From positions 281,339-345,338 of the forward strand of contig NZ_JAAIXZ010000007.1 of assembly GCF_010894435.1 (NCBI RefSeq): a stretch of DNA of 64,000 bases, in the 5' to 3' direction. The stretch is from Pyxidicoccus trucidator. GTDB taxonomy: Bacteria; Myxococcota; Myxococcia; Myxococcales; Myxococcaceae. A model generated the notes under the pieces. It was not told the DNA's origin. It ran no database searches and was given only the letters and a program-made list of their open reading frames with translations. Position numbers and translations under genes: made by a program. Below are positions 36,266 to 45,993 of the stretch, piece after piece. Position 1 is the first letter of the stretch; each line of letters begins with the position of its first letter.

Positions 36266-36853
36266 ATGGAGCGGAGGGGACTGAGCGAGCCGGCGACGGA
36301 GCCGAGGAAGCCGCCCCCCATGCCCGTGCAGGTTCCACGGCGCAACTTCGAGGGGCTGTTCGTCCACGCGCTGAAGCCCACGGGCGGCTTCGCCCAGTCG
36401 CTGCGTGACATCGGCTACGATGCGGACTCGACGCAGGAGTACTACCCCCTGTCGGTGTGGCGCGCGGCGCTGGGGGTGGCCCGGCGCCACGCCTTCGCGG
36501 GGCAGTCGCCGGAGTCCGCCAACCGGGCGCTGGGGCACAAGTACGTGGAGGGCTTCGCGCAGACGCTGGTGGGGCGCATCTTCGCCACGGCGGCACCGCT
36601 GCTGGGCACGGAGCGCTGCCTGACGCGGCTGCCCACGTACCTCAAGGCGGGGCGCGAGGACATGAAGATGCTGCTGGAGCCGGTGCAGGCGCGTGAGTGG
36701 CGCGTGCGCGTGGTGGACCCGGACCCGCTGCCGGACTTCGTGGCGGGCGTGGTGGAGGGCGTGCTGCGCCGCACCCGGGTGACGCCGGAGGTGGAGGTGC
36801 AGGAGCGGCAGTCCACGGGCTACGCGCTGCGCGTGCGGTGGGACGGGCCCTGA
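36266..36853 (+). CDS. TIGR02265 (DUF2378) family protein, myxobacteria-specific
   Basis: 195 aa. The core NFEGLFVHALKPTGGFAQSL, YPLSVWRAALGVARRHAF and LGHKYVEGFAQTLVGRI match the myxobacteria-restricted TIGR02265 family, whose function is not established. No membrane segment or signal. A strong Shine-Dalgarno (GGAGGGGGG) precedes the ATG. Divergent from the histidine kinase, with 164 bp between starts, and convergent with the protease gene (7 bp apart). Confidence 0.88.
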   Translation: MERRGLSEPATEPRKPPPMPVQVPRRNFEGLFVHALKPTGGFAQSLRDIGYDADSTQEYYPLSVWRAALGVARRHAFAGQSPESANRALGHKYVEGFAQTLVGRIFATAAPLLGTERCLTRLPTYLKAGREDMKMLLEPVQAREWRVRVVDPDPLPDFVAGVVEGVLRRTRVTPEVEVQERQSTGYALRVRWDGP

Positions 36854-36860
36854 GGCGGCC

Positions 36861-37859
36861 CTAGTTGAGGAGCCGCTTGGGCGGTGGCTTCCGACCCGGG
36901 GCCGTCGGGGGCCGTGCCTGCAGCCAGCGCTGGATGACGTCCAGCAGCCCGTCGAAGGTGTCGCGCAGGGCCCAGGCCCGGTCATCCGCGTCGGTCAGCT
37001 CGACGCAGCGCAGCAGCCCGTCGCGCAGGGCGCGCTGGGCGCCGGGGCAGTCGCCGCGCGCGTCGATGAGCTGCTCGGCGGTGCGGGCATAGAGCCGGTA
37101 GCAGGCCTCCACGTCGCCGCGGTTGTAGGCGGGGGCGCCCACGTTGATGGCCTGGCTCAGGGCGCTGCCGATGGCCTCCACCGTGCCGGGCGAGGCGCCC
37201 TCCAGCACGCTCAGCGGATGCTGCGGCACCTGGCGCACGCGGCCCGCCCGCCGCCGGGGGCCCTCCAGCACGGACAGCGGCGCCGTGCTGGTGGCGCGCA
37301 GCATGGGCATCACATAGCGGGTGGGAATCACCAGCCCCAGCGAGCGGCCATTGGCCAGGGCCGCGGTGGCCACGCCCACCACGGTGCCTCGCGAGTCCAG
37401 CACCGGGCCGCCCGAGGACTCCTCGGGAATGGTGCGCGTCAGCTCCAGCAGGGTGAGCCAGTCGCCCAGCACCTGCACCGCGCGCACCTCCTGCGAGCGC
37501 ACCTCCGGGGCGGGCCTGCCCACCGCGCGCAGCACGTAGACGGTGTCGCCCTCCGCGGGCAGCGGGCCTGGCACCAGCGGCAGCGCGGGGACGATGTCTG
37601 GCAGGGGCAGCCGCAGGACGGCCAAATCCCTCCGCTCGTCCAGCGCCACCACCTGCACCACCTCCGAGCGCACGCCGTCGGCCATCACCGCGCCGATGCT
37701 GCGCGCGCCCGACACGGCATGGAGGCTGGTGACGAGGTGCCCCTCGGCGGTGGCCACGAAGCCGGACGCGGTGCGGCCCTCCACCTCCAGCACCACCAGG
37801 GACGGGGAGGCCAGGACCAGTGCGTCCCGGGGAGGCGTCCTATCGGGGCCCTCGGACAT
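36861..37859 (-). CDS. Trypsin-like serine protease (cytoplasmic) with C-terminal helical domain
   Basis: 332 aa. The N-terminal two-barrel chymotrypsin-fold domain retains a triad: His47 in SLHAV, Asp78 in ERRDLAVL, Ser149 in PEESSGGPVL. GFVATAEGHLVTSLHAV and VGVATAALANGRSLGLVIP are HtrA/DegP-type segments, but there is no PDZ domain and no signal peptide. The C-terminal ~120 residues form a helical domain (EAIGSALSQAINVGAPAYN, NRGDVEACYRLYARTAEQL) seen in soluble protein-interaction modules. Unknown target. ATG start chosen; the upstream 137 bp separate it from the divergent uvrA-like gene. Confidence 0.9.
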   Translation of the reverse strand: MSEGPDRTPPRDALVLASPSLVVLEVEGRTASGFVATAEGHLVTSLHAVSGARSIGAVMADGVRSEVVQVVALDERRDLAVLRLPLPDIVPALPLVPGPLPAEGDTVYVLRAVGRPAPEVRSQEVRAVQVLGDWLTLLELTRTIPEESSGGPVLDSRGTVVGVATAALANGRSLGLVIPTRYVMPMLRATSTAPLSVLEGPRRRAGRVRQVPQHPLSVLEGASPGTVEAIGSALSQAINVGAPAYNRGDVEACYRLYARTAEQLIDARGDCPGAQRALRDGLLRCVELTDADDRAWALRDTFDGLLDVIQRWLQARPPTAPGRKPPPKRLLN

Positions 37860-37996
37860 GGTGACCTCCTGGTGTCGCGGGAAGTTCTACTTCTAGCAGC
37901 CGCCTGCCCGGCACCCAACCCGGGAGGGGGCCGCTTGGACCTGGGGCCTACTTGGCGTTGGCGTCGAAGTGTCCGTTCGTTAAACCTGCGACCTCC

Positions 37997-40900
37997 ATGC
38001 ATAAGACTCACCTCGTAGGCGCCCGCACGCACAACCTGAAGGACCTCTCCGTGGACCTCGCGGAGGGGGAGTTCGTCTGCATCACCGGAGTCTCGGGGGC
38101 GGGGAAATCCAGCCTGGCGCTGGACACCTTGTACGCCGAGGGCCAGCGGCGCTTCGTGGAGAGCTTCAGCCCGTATGCCCGGCAGTTCCTCGAGCGGCTG
38201 GAGCGGCCGCCCATGGACGCGCTCGAGCCGGTGGCGGCCGGGGTGGCGGTGGACCGGCGCGCCCCGGTGAAGAGCTCGCGCTCGACGGTGGCCACGCTGG
38301 CGGACGTGGAGCCGTACCTCTCGGCGCTCTTCACGCGGGAAGCGGTGCCTGTGTGCGCCACGTGTGGCGTGGAGGCGGTGCGCACGGACGCGCGCGTGGC
38401 GGCGGCGGCCGTCATCCGCGAGCACCCGGACGCGCAGGCCGTCATCACCTTTCCGGTGCGCATCCCCGACACCTCGGCGTTCCTGGACGCGCGGGCGCGG
38501 CTGCTGAAGGACGGCTACCACCGGCTGGTGGTGCAGGGCGAGGTGAAGGAGCTGGAGTCCCTGAAGCCCTCCGAGGCCACGGACCCGGCGGGCGTGGCGC
38601 GCGTGGTGGTGGACCGGGTGAAGCTGGCGGACGCGCAGCTGTCTCGCGTGACGCAGGCGCTGGAGGACGCGTGGGCGCGCGCGGACGGCGAGGCGCTGGC
38701 CTTCATTCCCGGCCAGACGCCCCACCGGCTGCGCCGGGGCCTGGTGTGTCCGAAGTGCGCGAAGGAGTTCGAGCCCGCGCGGCCCGGCCTCTTCAGCTAC
38801 CAGTCGCCGGTGGGTGCATGCGCCCCGTGTCGCGGCTTCGGCCGCACCATCGGCATCGACTGGGGCAAGGTGATTCCCAACCCGGCGCTGAGCCTGTCGA
38901 AGGGCGCCATCCGTCCCTGGTCCGGCCAGTCCACGTCGTGGGAGCGCGGCATGCTCCAGCGCTGGTGCCGGGCGCGGGGCATCTCCATGGACAAGCCCTG
39001 GGCGGAGCTGACGCCGGAGCAGCGGGAGCTGGTGCTGGAGGGCGAGGGGGACTACGACGATGGCCGTGCGTACCCGGGCGTGCGCGCGTGGTTCCGGTGG
39101 ATGGAGGGCCGCACGTACAAGATGCACGTGCGCGTGCTGCTGGCCCGCTACCGCGCCTACTCACTGTGCACCGACTGCGGCGGTGCGCGGCTCAACGAGC
39201 AGGCGCGCGCGTACCGGGTGGGCGGGCTGGATTTGCCCTCGTGGCACGGGCTGGAGCTGACGGACGCGCTGGCGCGGCTGGAGGCGCTGCGCACCACCAC
39301 CGGCCAGGGCGACCTCGCCCGGCGCGAGCTGGCGGGGCGCCTGCGCTACCTGCAGCGGGTGGGCCTGGGCTACCTCACGCTGGACAGGCCCGCGCGCACG
39401 CTGTCGGGCGGCGAGGCGCAGCGCGTGTCCCTCACGGCGGCGCTGGGCACGTCCCTGACGGGCGCGCTCTTCGTGCTGGACGAGCCCACCGTGGGCCTGC
39501 ACCCGGGCGACGTGCCGCCGCTGACGGAGGCCATCGCCGAGCTGGCGGACCGCGGCAACATCGCCCTGGTCATCGAGCATGACCCGCTGGTCATCCGCTC
39601 CGCGCACCGCGTGCTGGAGCTGGGCCCCGGCGCGGGGAAGCAGGGCGGGCGGCTGTGCTTCGACGGCACCCCCGAGGCGCTGGCGAAGAAGGCGGACCTG
39701 CCCACTGGCCGGCTGCTGGCGGGAAGCGGCGAGACGAAGCGGACGCCGCGCCAGCGCAAGGGCGAGCTGGTGGTGCGGAGCGCGCGCGAGCACAACCTGA
39801 AGGACCTGTCCGTGCGCGTCCCGCTGGGCGTGCTGTGCGCGATTACGGGGCCCAGCGGCTCGGGCAAGAGCACGCTCATGGACGAGGTGCTCTACCGGCA
39901 CCTGGCGCGGCGGCTGGGCGTGAAGGACGTGGAGGCCCCGGGCGCGGTGGAGGCGCTGGAGGGGATGGAGGCGGTGGAGGACGTCACCTTCGTGGACCAG
40001 TCCCCGCTGGGGCGCACGTCGCGTGGCAACGCGGCCACGTACACCAAGGCGTGGGACAGGCTGCGTGAGCGCTTCGCCGCGGAGCCGGACGCGGAGGTGC
40101 GCGGCCTCACCCCGGCGCACTTCTCCTTCAACGTGGACAAGGGCCGGTGCGAGGCGTGCTCGGGCGAGGGCTACGAGACGGTGGAGATGCAGTTCCTCGC
40201 GGACGTGGCGCTGCTGTGCGCGGCGTGCCGGGGCCGGCGCTTCAAGGAAGAGGTGCTCGCCGTCCGCCACCAGGGCTTCAGCGTGGCGCAGGTGCTGGAG
40301 ATGACGGTGGCGGAGGTGCTCCAGCACTTCGGCGACGACTCGGCCCTCCAGCGCACGCTGGGGCCGGCGGCGCGGCTGGGCCTGGGCTACCTGCCGCTGG
40401 GGCAGCCCCTGTCCACGCTGTCGGGCGGCGAGGCGCAGCGGCTGAAGCTGGCGCGCGCGCTGGCCAGCAACGCGAAGGGCACGCTCTTCCTCATCGACGA
40501 GCCCAGCGCCGGCCTGCACGCGGAGGACGTGCGCCACGTCATCGCCGCGCTGCACGAGCTGGTGGACCGGGGCGCGAGCGTCCTCGTCGTGGACCACGAC
40601 GTGTCGGTGATGAAGGGCTCGGACTGGGTCATCGACCTGGGGCCGGTGGGCGGGCGCGACGGCGGCCGGCTGGTGGCCGAGGGCACCCCGGAGGACGTGG
40701 CCCGCGCGGACGGCGCCACCGCGAAGGCGCTGCGGGGCGAGCACAAGCCGCTGGGCCGCTCGGTGAAGCTGCGCAAGCCAGGGAAGGACGCGGTGCCCGC
40801 CATTGAGGTGGAGCACGCGCGCGAGCACAACCTGCAGGACGTGTCCTGCAGGATTCCGCTCGGGAAGATGACGGTGGTGACGGGGCCGAGCGGCTCGGGC

Positions 40901-43297
40901 AAGAGCTCGCTGGTGTTCGACGTGGTGTTCGCGGAAGGCCAGCGGCGCTTCCTGGAGACGCTGAGCCCGTACGCGCGCCAGTTCCTCCCCACCATGCCCC
41001 GGCCGGACGTGGAGCGCATCGGCTCGCTGCCGCCCTCCGTGGCGCTGGAGCAGCGCACCTCGCGCGCGGGCGCCACCAGCACGGTGGCCACCGTCACCGA
41101 GGTGGCGCACTACCTGCGGCTGCTGTTCGCCAAGCTGGGCGAGCCGCACTGCCCGCGCGACGACTCGCCCATCGCATCGACGACGCCGGACGTGCTGTAC
41201 GCGCAGCTCACCGGCATGAAGGGCGAGGGCACGGTGCTGGCGCCGGCGGTGCGCGCGCGCAAGGGCACGTACCTGGACGTCTTCGCGGCGGCGGCGCGGG
41301 GGGGCATCTCCCAGGCGATTGTCGACGGGAAGCTCGCCTCCACGGACGACCCGCCGCGCCTGACGAAGACGCGCGAGCACGACATCGACCTCGTCATGTA
41401 CGAGGGGAAGCTGGCGAAGCTGCCGCGCGACGTCTTCGACAAGGCGCTGGGCTGGGGCCAGGGCGCGCTGAAGGTGGGCGGCGGGAAGGGTGAGACGCTC
41501 CTGTCCACCGAGCGCACCTGCCCGAAGTGCGGCACCGCCGTGCCGGAGCTGGACCCGCGCTGGTTCTCCTTCAACACGAAGCAGGGCCGCTGCGAGTCGT
41601 GCGAGGGCACCGGCGTGCAGGGTGGCGCGGAGGCGATGGCCGAGGGTGAGACGGCGCCGTGCCGCACGTGTGACGGCAGCCGGCTGGCCCCGGTGCCGCG
41701 CGGCGTGCGGCTGGAGTCCGCGCGCTACCACGAGGTGGTGCAGCAGTCGGTGGCCTCGACGCTGGCGCGCGTGCGCACGTGGAAGTTCAAGGGAGACAGG
41801 GCGCTGATTGGCGAGCAGTCCCGTCAGGAGCTGCTGCGGCGCCTGGAGTTCCTGGAGCGCGTGGGCCTGGGCTACCTCTCGCTGGACCGCAACGCGGGCT
41901 CGCTGTCGGGCGGGGAGATGCAGCGGCTGCGGCTGTCCGCGCAGCTGGGCGCGGGCCTCACGGGCGCCATGTACGTGCTGGACGAGCCGACCATCGGCCT
42001 GCACCCGCGCGACACGCACCGCCTGCTGGACAACCTGCGCGCGCTGGTGGCCACGGGCTCCACGGTGCTGGTCGTGGAGCACGACTCGGACACCATCCGC
42101 GCGGCGGACCACCTGTTGGACCTGGGCCCCACGGGCGGGCGCGGCGGCGGGCACATCCTCGCGGAGGGGCCGCCGGACGTGGTGCTGGAGGGGGACTCGC
42201 CCACGGCCCAGGCGCTGAAGGCGGCGCAGGTGCGGCCTCCGTCCGGACGTGGCGAGCCGAAGCAGTGGCTGGAGCTGAAGGGCGCGCGCGCCAACAACCT
42301 CAAGCGCGTGGACCTGCGGCTGCCGGTGGGGCGGCTCAACGTCGTCTCGGGCGTGTCCGGCTCGGGCAAGAGCACGCTGATTCGTCAGGTGCTGTACCCG
42401 GCGCTGCGTGAGGCGCTGGAGCTGGTGACGGTGAAGCCGGGGGCGTTCGACTCGCTGCGCGGGGTGGAGTCCATCAAGCGGGTGCTGTCGGTGGACCAGT
42501 CGCCCATCGGCCGCACGCCGCGCTCGGTGCCGGCGACGTTCCTGGGCATCTGGGACGAGCTGCGGCGCGTCTTCGCGGCCACGCCCGAGGCGAAGATTCG
42601 CGGCTTCAACGCGACGCGCTTCTCCTTCAACTCGGCGCAGGGCGGCCGGTGCTCGGCGTGCGAGGGGCAGGGCGCCATCTCCCATGAGATGTCCTTCCTG
42701 CCGGACGTGGTGACGCCGTGCGAGGCGTGCAACGGCGCGCGCTTCGACGCGGCCACGCTGGAGGTCCGCTACAACGGGCTGAGCATCGGCGACGTGCTGC
42801 GCCTGTCCGCCGACGAGGCGAAGGACGTCTTCCGCGCGCTGCCCCGGGTGGCCGCGCCGCTGGAGTGCCTGGCCGACCTCGGCGTGGGCTACCTGCAGCT
42901 CGGTCAGGGCTCCAACACCCTGTCGGGCGGCGAGGCGCAGCGGCTGAAGCTGGCCGCGGAGCTGACGGCCACCACGCGCCACGAGCCCACACTCTACGTC
43001 CTGGACGAGCCCACCACGGGTCTGCACCTGGGCGACGTGGAGAAGCTGATTACCTTCCTGGGCCGCTTGGTGGACCGCGGGGACACGCTGGTGGTCATCG
43101 AGCACCACCCGTCCGTCATCGGCGCGGCGGACCACGTGGTGGAGCTGGGGCCGGAGGGCGGCGAGGAAGGGGGCCACATCGTCGGAACGGGGACGCCCCG
43201 GGAGGTGGCGAAGCTGAAGACGCCCACCGGCCGGGTGCTCAAGTCGCTCTTTTCCGGTGAGGACACACGGCCCCGGGCCTCGGCGAGAAGGGCGTGA
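37997..43297 (+). CDS. uvrA: Double-length UvrA-like excinuclease ABC subunit A (four ATPase modules)
   Basis: 1766 aa, close to twice the usual UvrA (about 940). Four ABC ATPase modules are complete. Walker A starts lie near residues 31 (GVSGAGKSS), 617 (GPSGSGKST), 964 (GPSGSGKSS) and 1452 (GVSGSGKST). Signatures LSGGE lie near 468, 808, 1304 and 1645, each followed by a Walker B such as FVLDEPTVGLHPGD. The two UvrA copies are therefore about 1-950 and 951-1766. Zinc-finger Cys clusters are present (CPKCAKEFEPARPGLFS, CEACSGEG, CPKCGTAVPELD, CSACEGQG). The first copy has about 437 residues between Walker A and signature, the second copy about 340, so the second has lost part of an inserted (UvrB-binding or insertion) domain. 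ATG chosen at the conserved N-terminus HLVGARTHNLK. Confidence 0.95.
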   Translation: MHKTHLVGARTHNLKDLSVDLAEGEFVCITGVSGAGKSSLALDTLYAEGQRRFVESFSPYARQFLERLERPPMDALEPVAAGVAVDRRAPVKSSRSTVATLADVEPYLSALFTREAVPVCATCGVEAVRTDARVAAAAVIREHPDAQAVITFPVRIPDTSAFLDARARLLKDGYHRLVVQGEVKELESLKPSEATDPAGVARVVVDRVKLADAQLSRVTQALEDAWARADGEALAFIPGQTPHRLRRGLVCPKCAKEFEPARPGLFSYQSPVGACAPCRGFGRTIGIDWGKVIPNPALSLSKGAIRPWSGQSTSWERGMLQRWCRARGISMDKPWAELTPEQRELVLEGEGDYDDGRAYPGVRAWFRWMEGRTYKMHVRVLLARYRAYSLCTDCGGARLNEQARAYRVGGLDLPSWHGLELTDALARLEALRTTTGQGDLARRELAGRLRYLQRVGLGYLTLDRPARTLSGGEAQRVSLTAALGTSLTGALFVLDEPTVGLHPGDVPPLTEAIAELADRGNIALVIEHDPLVIRSAHRVLELGPGAGKQGGRLCFDGTPEALAKKADLPTGRLLAGSGETKRTPRQRKGELVVRSAREHNLKDLSVRVPLGVLCAITGPSGSGKSTLMDEVLYRHLARRLGVKDVEAPGAVEALEGMEAVEDVTFVDQSPLGRTSRGNAATYTKAWDRLRERFAAEPDAEVRGLTPAHFSFNVDKGRCEACSGEGYETVEMQFLADVALLCAACRGRRFKEEVLAVRHQGFSVAQVLEMTVAEVLQHFGDDSALQRTLGPAARLGLGYLPLGQPLSTLSGGEAQRLKLARALASNAKGTLFLIDEPSAGLHAEDVRHVIAALHELVDRGASVLVVDHDVSVMKGSDWVIDLGPVGGRDGGRLVAEGTPEDVARADGATAKALRGEHKPLGRSVKLRKPGKDAVPAIEVEHAREHNLQDVSCRIPLGKMTVVTGPSGSGKSSLVFDVVFAEGQRRFLETLSPYARQFLPTMPRPDVERIGSLPPSVALEQRTSRAGATSTVATVTEVAHYLRLLFAKLGEPHCPRDDSPIASTTPDVLYAQLTGMKGEGTVLAPAVRARKGTYLDVFAAAARGGISQAIVDGKLASTDDPPRLTKTREHDIDLVMYEGKLAKLPRDVFDKALGWGQGALKVGGGKGETLLSTERTCPKCGTAVPELDPRWFSFNTKQGRCESCEGTGVQGGAEAMAEGETAPCRTCDGSRLAPVPRGVRLESARYHEVVQQSVASTLARVRTWKFKGDRALIGEQSRQELLRRLEFLERVGLGYLSLDRNAGSLSGGEMQRLRLSAQLGAGLTGAMYVLDEPTIGLHPRDTHRLLDNLRALVATGSTVLVVEHDSDTIRAADHLLDLGPTGGRGGGHILAEGPPDVVLEGDSPTAQALKAAQVRPPSGRGEPKQWLELKGARANNLKRVDLRLPVGRLNVVSGVSGSGKSTLIRQVLYPALREALELVTVKPGAFDSLRGVESIKRVLSVDQSPIGRTPRSVPATFLGIWDELRRVFAATPEAKIRGFNATRFSFNSAQGGRCSACEGQGAISHEMSFLPDVVTPCEACNGARFDAATLEVRYNGLSIGDVLRLSADEAKDVFRALPRVAAPLECLADLGVGYLQLGQGSNTLSGGEAQRLKLAAELTATTRHEPTLYVLDEPTTGLHLGDVEKLITFLGRLVDRGDTLVVIEHHPSVIGAADHVVELGPEGGEEGGHIVGTGTPREVAKLKTPTGRVLKSLFSGEDTRPRASARRA

Positions 43298-43331
43298 AAC
43301 GCGGGAGGCTCTTCGGCATCCTTGCGGCGGC

Positions 43332-43937
43332 ATGAGAACCCTCCACACCCTGACCCTGGCCGCGGCGCTCGCCGTCACTCCGGCGCTCGCCGCGGACACG
43401 TCCAAGAAGCCCTCCCCCCCGCCTCCGGCCTCAAAGGCCGAGCCCCAGAGCGAGACGAAACCCATGTCCCTTCATGACTTGTCGGCCAACCGTCTCGACG
43501 GGAAGCCCGAGAAGCTCTCCGGCTACCAGGGCAAGGTGGTCCTGGTGGTGAACACCGCGTCCGAGTGTGGCTATACGCCGCAGTACGCGGGCCTGGAGAA
43601 GCTGTACCAGGAGTACAAGGACAAGGGCGTGGTGGTGGCGGGCTTCCCCTCCAACGACTTCGGAGGCCAGGAGCCGGGCAGCGCGGAGGAGATCAAGAAG
43701 TTCTGCGAGCTGCGCTTCAAGGTCACCTTCCCCATGTTCGAGAAGGTGAAGACGAAGGGTGACGGCCAGTCGCCCGTGTACGCCTTCCTGGCGAAGGACC
43801 ACCCGGCGCCGAAGTGGAACTTCCACAAGTACGTGGTGGGCAAGGATGGCCAGGTGAAGGCCGCCTTCCCCAGCTCGGTGACGCCGGAGAGCGCCGAGCT
43901 CAAGGCGGCCATCGACAGCGCGCTCGCGCAGAAGTAG
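43332..43937 (+). CDS. Glutathione peroxidase-family thiol peroxidase, exported
   Basis: 201 aa with a signal peptide (TLAAALAVTPALAADTS) and a Pro/Lys-rich linker, then the peroxidase: catalytic Cys in NTASECGYTPQ (Cys not Sec), Gln in GFPSNDFGGQEPG and Trp in PKWNFHKY, completing the tetrad. Second-half strand VGKDGQVKAAFPSSVTPES fits. Probably reduces peroxides or lipid hydroperoxides in the periplasm using thioredoxin-like partners. ATG 35 bp after the uvrA-like stop, so possibly read-through. Confidence 0.94.
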   Translation: MRTLHTLTLAAALAVTPALAADTSKKPSPPPPASKAEPQSETKPMSLHDLSANRLDGKPEKLSGYQGKVVLVVNTASECGYTPQYAGLEKLYQEYKDKGVVVAGFPSNDFGGQEPGSAEEIKKFCELRFKVTFPMFEKVKTKGDGQSPVYAFLAKDHPAPKWNFHKYVVGKDGQVKAAFPSSVTPESAELKAAIDSALAQK

Positions 43938-44351
43938 CTGGTTCGGGCTCCCATGGTGGGCGCTGGGCTGGCTGCCCGCGCCCCGTGGTGACCTCGGCGA
44001 GGTGGCCGGCGCTGGCAACCCTGGCTGGAGCCAGGGGCCGCCCAGGCACGCTCCCAAAGCTCCGGGAGGCGAGTGGCCATCCGCTGGCTGCTCATGGCAG
44101 GGCTCGTCGCACCCGTCAGTCCTCAGCGCAGCTGCTGCCTGCTCACGAGCGGCTCGTTGGGCCTCGGCGAAGAAGCCGCCTGCTCTGACGGAGCGTCCTC
44201 CGCCCATGTCGGGCATCCGTGTGTCGTCTCGGGGACACGCGGGGCCTGTCGCTCCGCTTCCCGTCTTCACGGCGTGCGGCCTCGGGCGGGCCGCATGGCA
44301 CGGGCGTGGGCGCGGCCTCATCCTCAATGCGGACCTGTGGGGAGGGGCTGC
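43938..44351. other. 414-bp intergenic region with no supported gene
   Basis: Short frames here lack codon bias and ribosome sites. A short inverted repeat, CCCTGGCT-GG-AGCCAGGG at 44019-44036, has only a 2-nt nominal loop and no U-tract, so it is not called a terminator. The 3' end carries the ribosome site of the next gene. Confidence 0.5.
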
Positions 44352-45350
44352 ATGGCCTTCGCTTCGACGCCTGGGGTGGACACGCGGGAGGACGCATGGC
44401 CGGAGCTGCCGCTGGAGGTGTGGCGGGACAGCTACGCCACGCTGCACCGGTACACGCAGATTCTCGGGAAGGTCAAACTCGCGCTGACGCCGCTGGAGAA
44501 CCACTTCTGGAACGTCACCTTCCGGGTGGCGGCGCGCGGGCTGACGACGGGGCTCATCCCCTACGGGCACGGCGCTTTCGAGGTGGACTTCGACTTCCTC
44601 GCGCATGAGCTGCTCTTCCGCACGAGCCGGGGAGACACGCGGGTACTCGGGCTGGAGTCCCGGCCCGTCGCGGACTTCTACCGGGACGTCATGGCGACGC
44701 TGCGCTCGCTGGGCGTCGAGGTGCGCATCTGGGAGACGCCCGTCGAGATTCCCGATGACACCACCCCCTTCGGCGAGGACCGGCACCACGCCACCTACCA
44801 GCCGGAGTACGTCCACCGCTGGTGGCGGGCGCTGCTCCAGTCCTCGGTGGTGCTGGAGGAGTTCCGGGCGCGCTTCACGGGCAAGTGCAGCCCGGTGCAC
44901 TTCTTCTGGGGGAGCTTCGACCTGGCGGTGACGCGCTTCTCCGGGCGCCCCGCGCCGGAGCGACCCGGGGCAGACGTCGTCACCCGCGAGTCGTACTGCG
45001 AGGAGGTCTGCAGCGCGGGCTTCTGGCCCGGCACCCCGGAGACGAAGGGGGCCGCCTTCTACTGCTACGCCTCACCGGAGCCGAAGGGCTTCTCCACCGC
45101 CAGCGTCCGTCCGTCCGTCGCCGCCTACCCCCCCGCCTTGAAGGAGTACCTGCTGGCCTACGACGACGTCCGGCGCGCCGAGGACCCGAAGGCCTTCCTG
45201 CTCGACTTCCTCCAGAGCACCTACGACGCCTGTGCGGACCTGGGCGCGTGGGAGCGGGAGCGGCTGGAGCGGCCGCTGTACGTGCCCAGGCTTCCGAGCG
45301 TGGGCCGCGCCGACGAGCCGGCCACGCTGCCCGAGCAGCCCGCGGACTGA
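44352..45350 (+). CDS. DUF5996 family protein
   Basis: 332 aa soluble protein. WPELPLEVWRDSYATLHRYTQ, NHFWNVTFRVAARGLTT and VHFFWGSFDLAVTRFSGRP match DUF5996, a widespread family of unknown function. The middle has several conserved His/Trp/Tyr (HHATYQPEYVHRWW). No signal peptide. GGAGGGG precedes the ATG at 44352; the frame extends upstream but without coding character. Convergent with the DUF4136 lipoprotein gene. Confidence 0.88.
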   Translation: MAFASTPGVDTREDAWPELPLEVWRDSYATLHRYTQILGKVKLALTPLENHFWNVTFRVAARGLTTGLIPYGHGAFEVDFDFLAHELLFRTSRGDTRVLGLESRPVADFYRDVMATLRSLGVEVRIWETPVEIPDDTTPFGEDRHHATYQPEYVHRWWRALLQSSVVLEEFRARFTGKCSPVHFFWGSFDLAVTRFSGRPAPERPGADVVTRESYCEEVCSAGFWPGTPETKGAAFYCYASPEPKGFSTASVRPSVAAYPPALKEYLLAYDDVRRAEDPKAFLLDFLQSTYDACADLGAWERERLERPLYVPRLPSVGRADEPATLPEQPAD

Positions 45351-45357
45351 CGCGGCG

Positions 45358-45936
45358 TCAGTTCTTCGCGGGCTGGGGCGAGAAGTCCGAGAGGAGCTGG
45401 GTGATGGCCTGGTTCAGCCACTCCTGCTCCTCCGCGGGCGTGGACTTCTTGTCCAGGTTCCCCTTGGCGGTGCCGCGCCACACGAGCTTCTTCGTGCTGG
45501 CATCCACGATGTCGAGGTCGAGCTCGCCCTTCGAGAACTCGCGGAGGTACGTCCGGGGTTGGGGACGCGGGTTGGGGGTGTCATAGGGACTCTGCATGGG
45601 CCCCACGGGAGCGGGGGCGTTATCCACCACTTCGCGGGCCTGCAGGTCGCGGATGGCGCCGCTCCACTTGATGAGGAAGTCCGGCGAGGCGCTGGCCTCC
45701 ACGCGCTTGTAGCCACGGGCGGTGAGGAATCCGTCCACCGACTTCTCGACGTGCGAGCCCGTCTCCCCGCCCTGGGCGGGCGACCCTCCGGACGCGCGGG
45801 GCATCCACGCATAGGTGCGGTAGCCGCTCACGGCCCGCGCGGCACTGCCGTCATGCTGGGTGCTCACGTCGATGCTCGTACAGGCGGCGAGCATCAGGGC
45901 CAGGAGCGGAGGAGCGAAGCGGGCGGGCAGGCGCAT
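45358..45936 (-). CDS. DUF4136 lipoprotein
   Basis: 192 aa lipoprotein: signal ends in LALMLAAC with lipidated Cys19. The remainder matches DUF4136 (YRTYAWMP near the N-terminus, GYKRVEASASPDFLIKW, and ELDLDIVDASTKKLVWRGTA). Probably membrane-anchored in the periplasm or outer membrane; family function unknown. Same strand as the sigma-factor operon, 57 bp downstream of its last gene, so it could belong to that unit. Confidence 0.92.
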   Translation of the reverse strand: MRLPARFAPPLLALMLAACTSIDVSTQHDGSAARAVSGYRTYAWMPRASGGSPAQGGETGSHVEKSVDGFLTARGYKRVEASASPDFLIKWSGAIRDLQAREVVDNAPAPVGPMQSPYDTPNPRPQPRTYLREFSKGELDLDIVDASTKKLVWRGTAKGNLDKKSTPAEEQEWLNQAITQLLSDFSPQPAKN

Positions 45937-45993
45937 GGGCGTCTCCGAAGGAGGGGTGTGGCGCTCGCGGAGTCTACCGGGTCGCCGCCGGAT

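Noticed and set aside
39161-43465. 1434-aa minus-strand frame opposite the UvrA-like gene
   Set aside because: Antisense shadow in high-GC DNA; rich in Arg/His/Gln low-complexity with no domain.
44019-44036. Terminator after glutathione peroxidase (CCCTGGCT/AGCCAGGG)
   Set aside because: Nominal loop of 2 nt, 80 bp beyond the stop, no U-tract.
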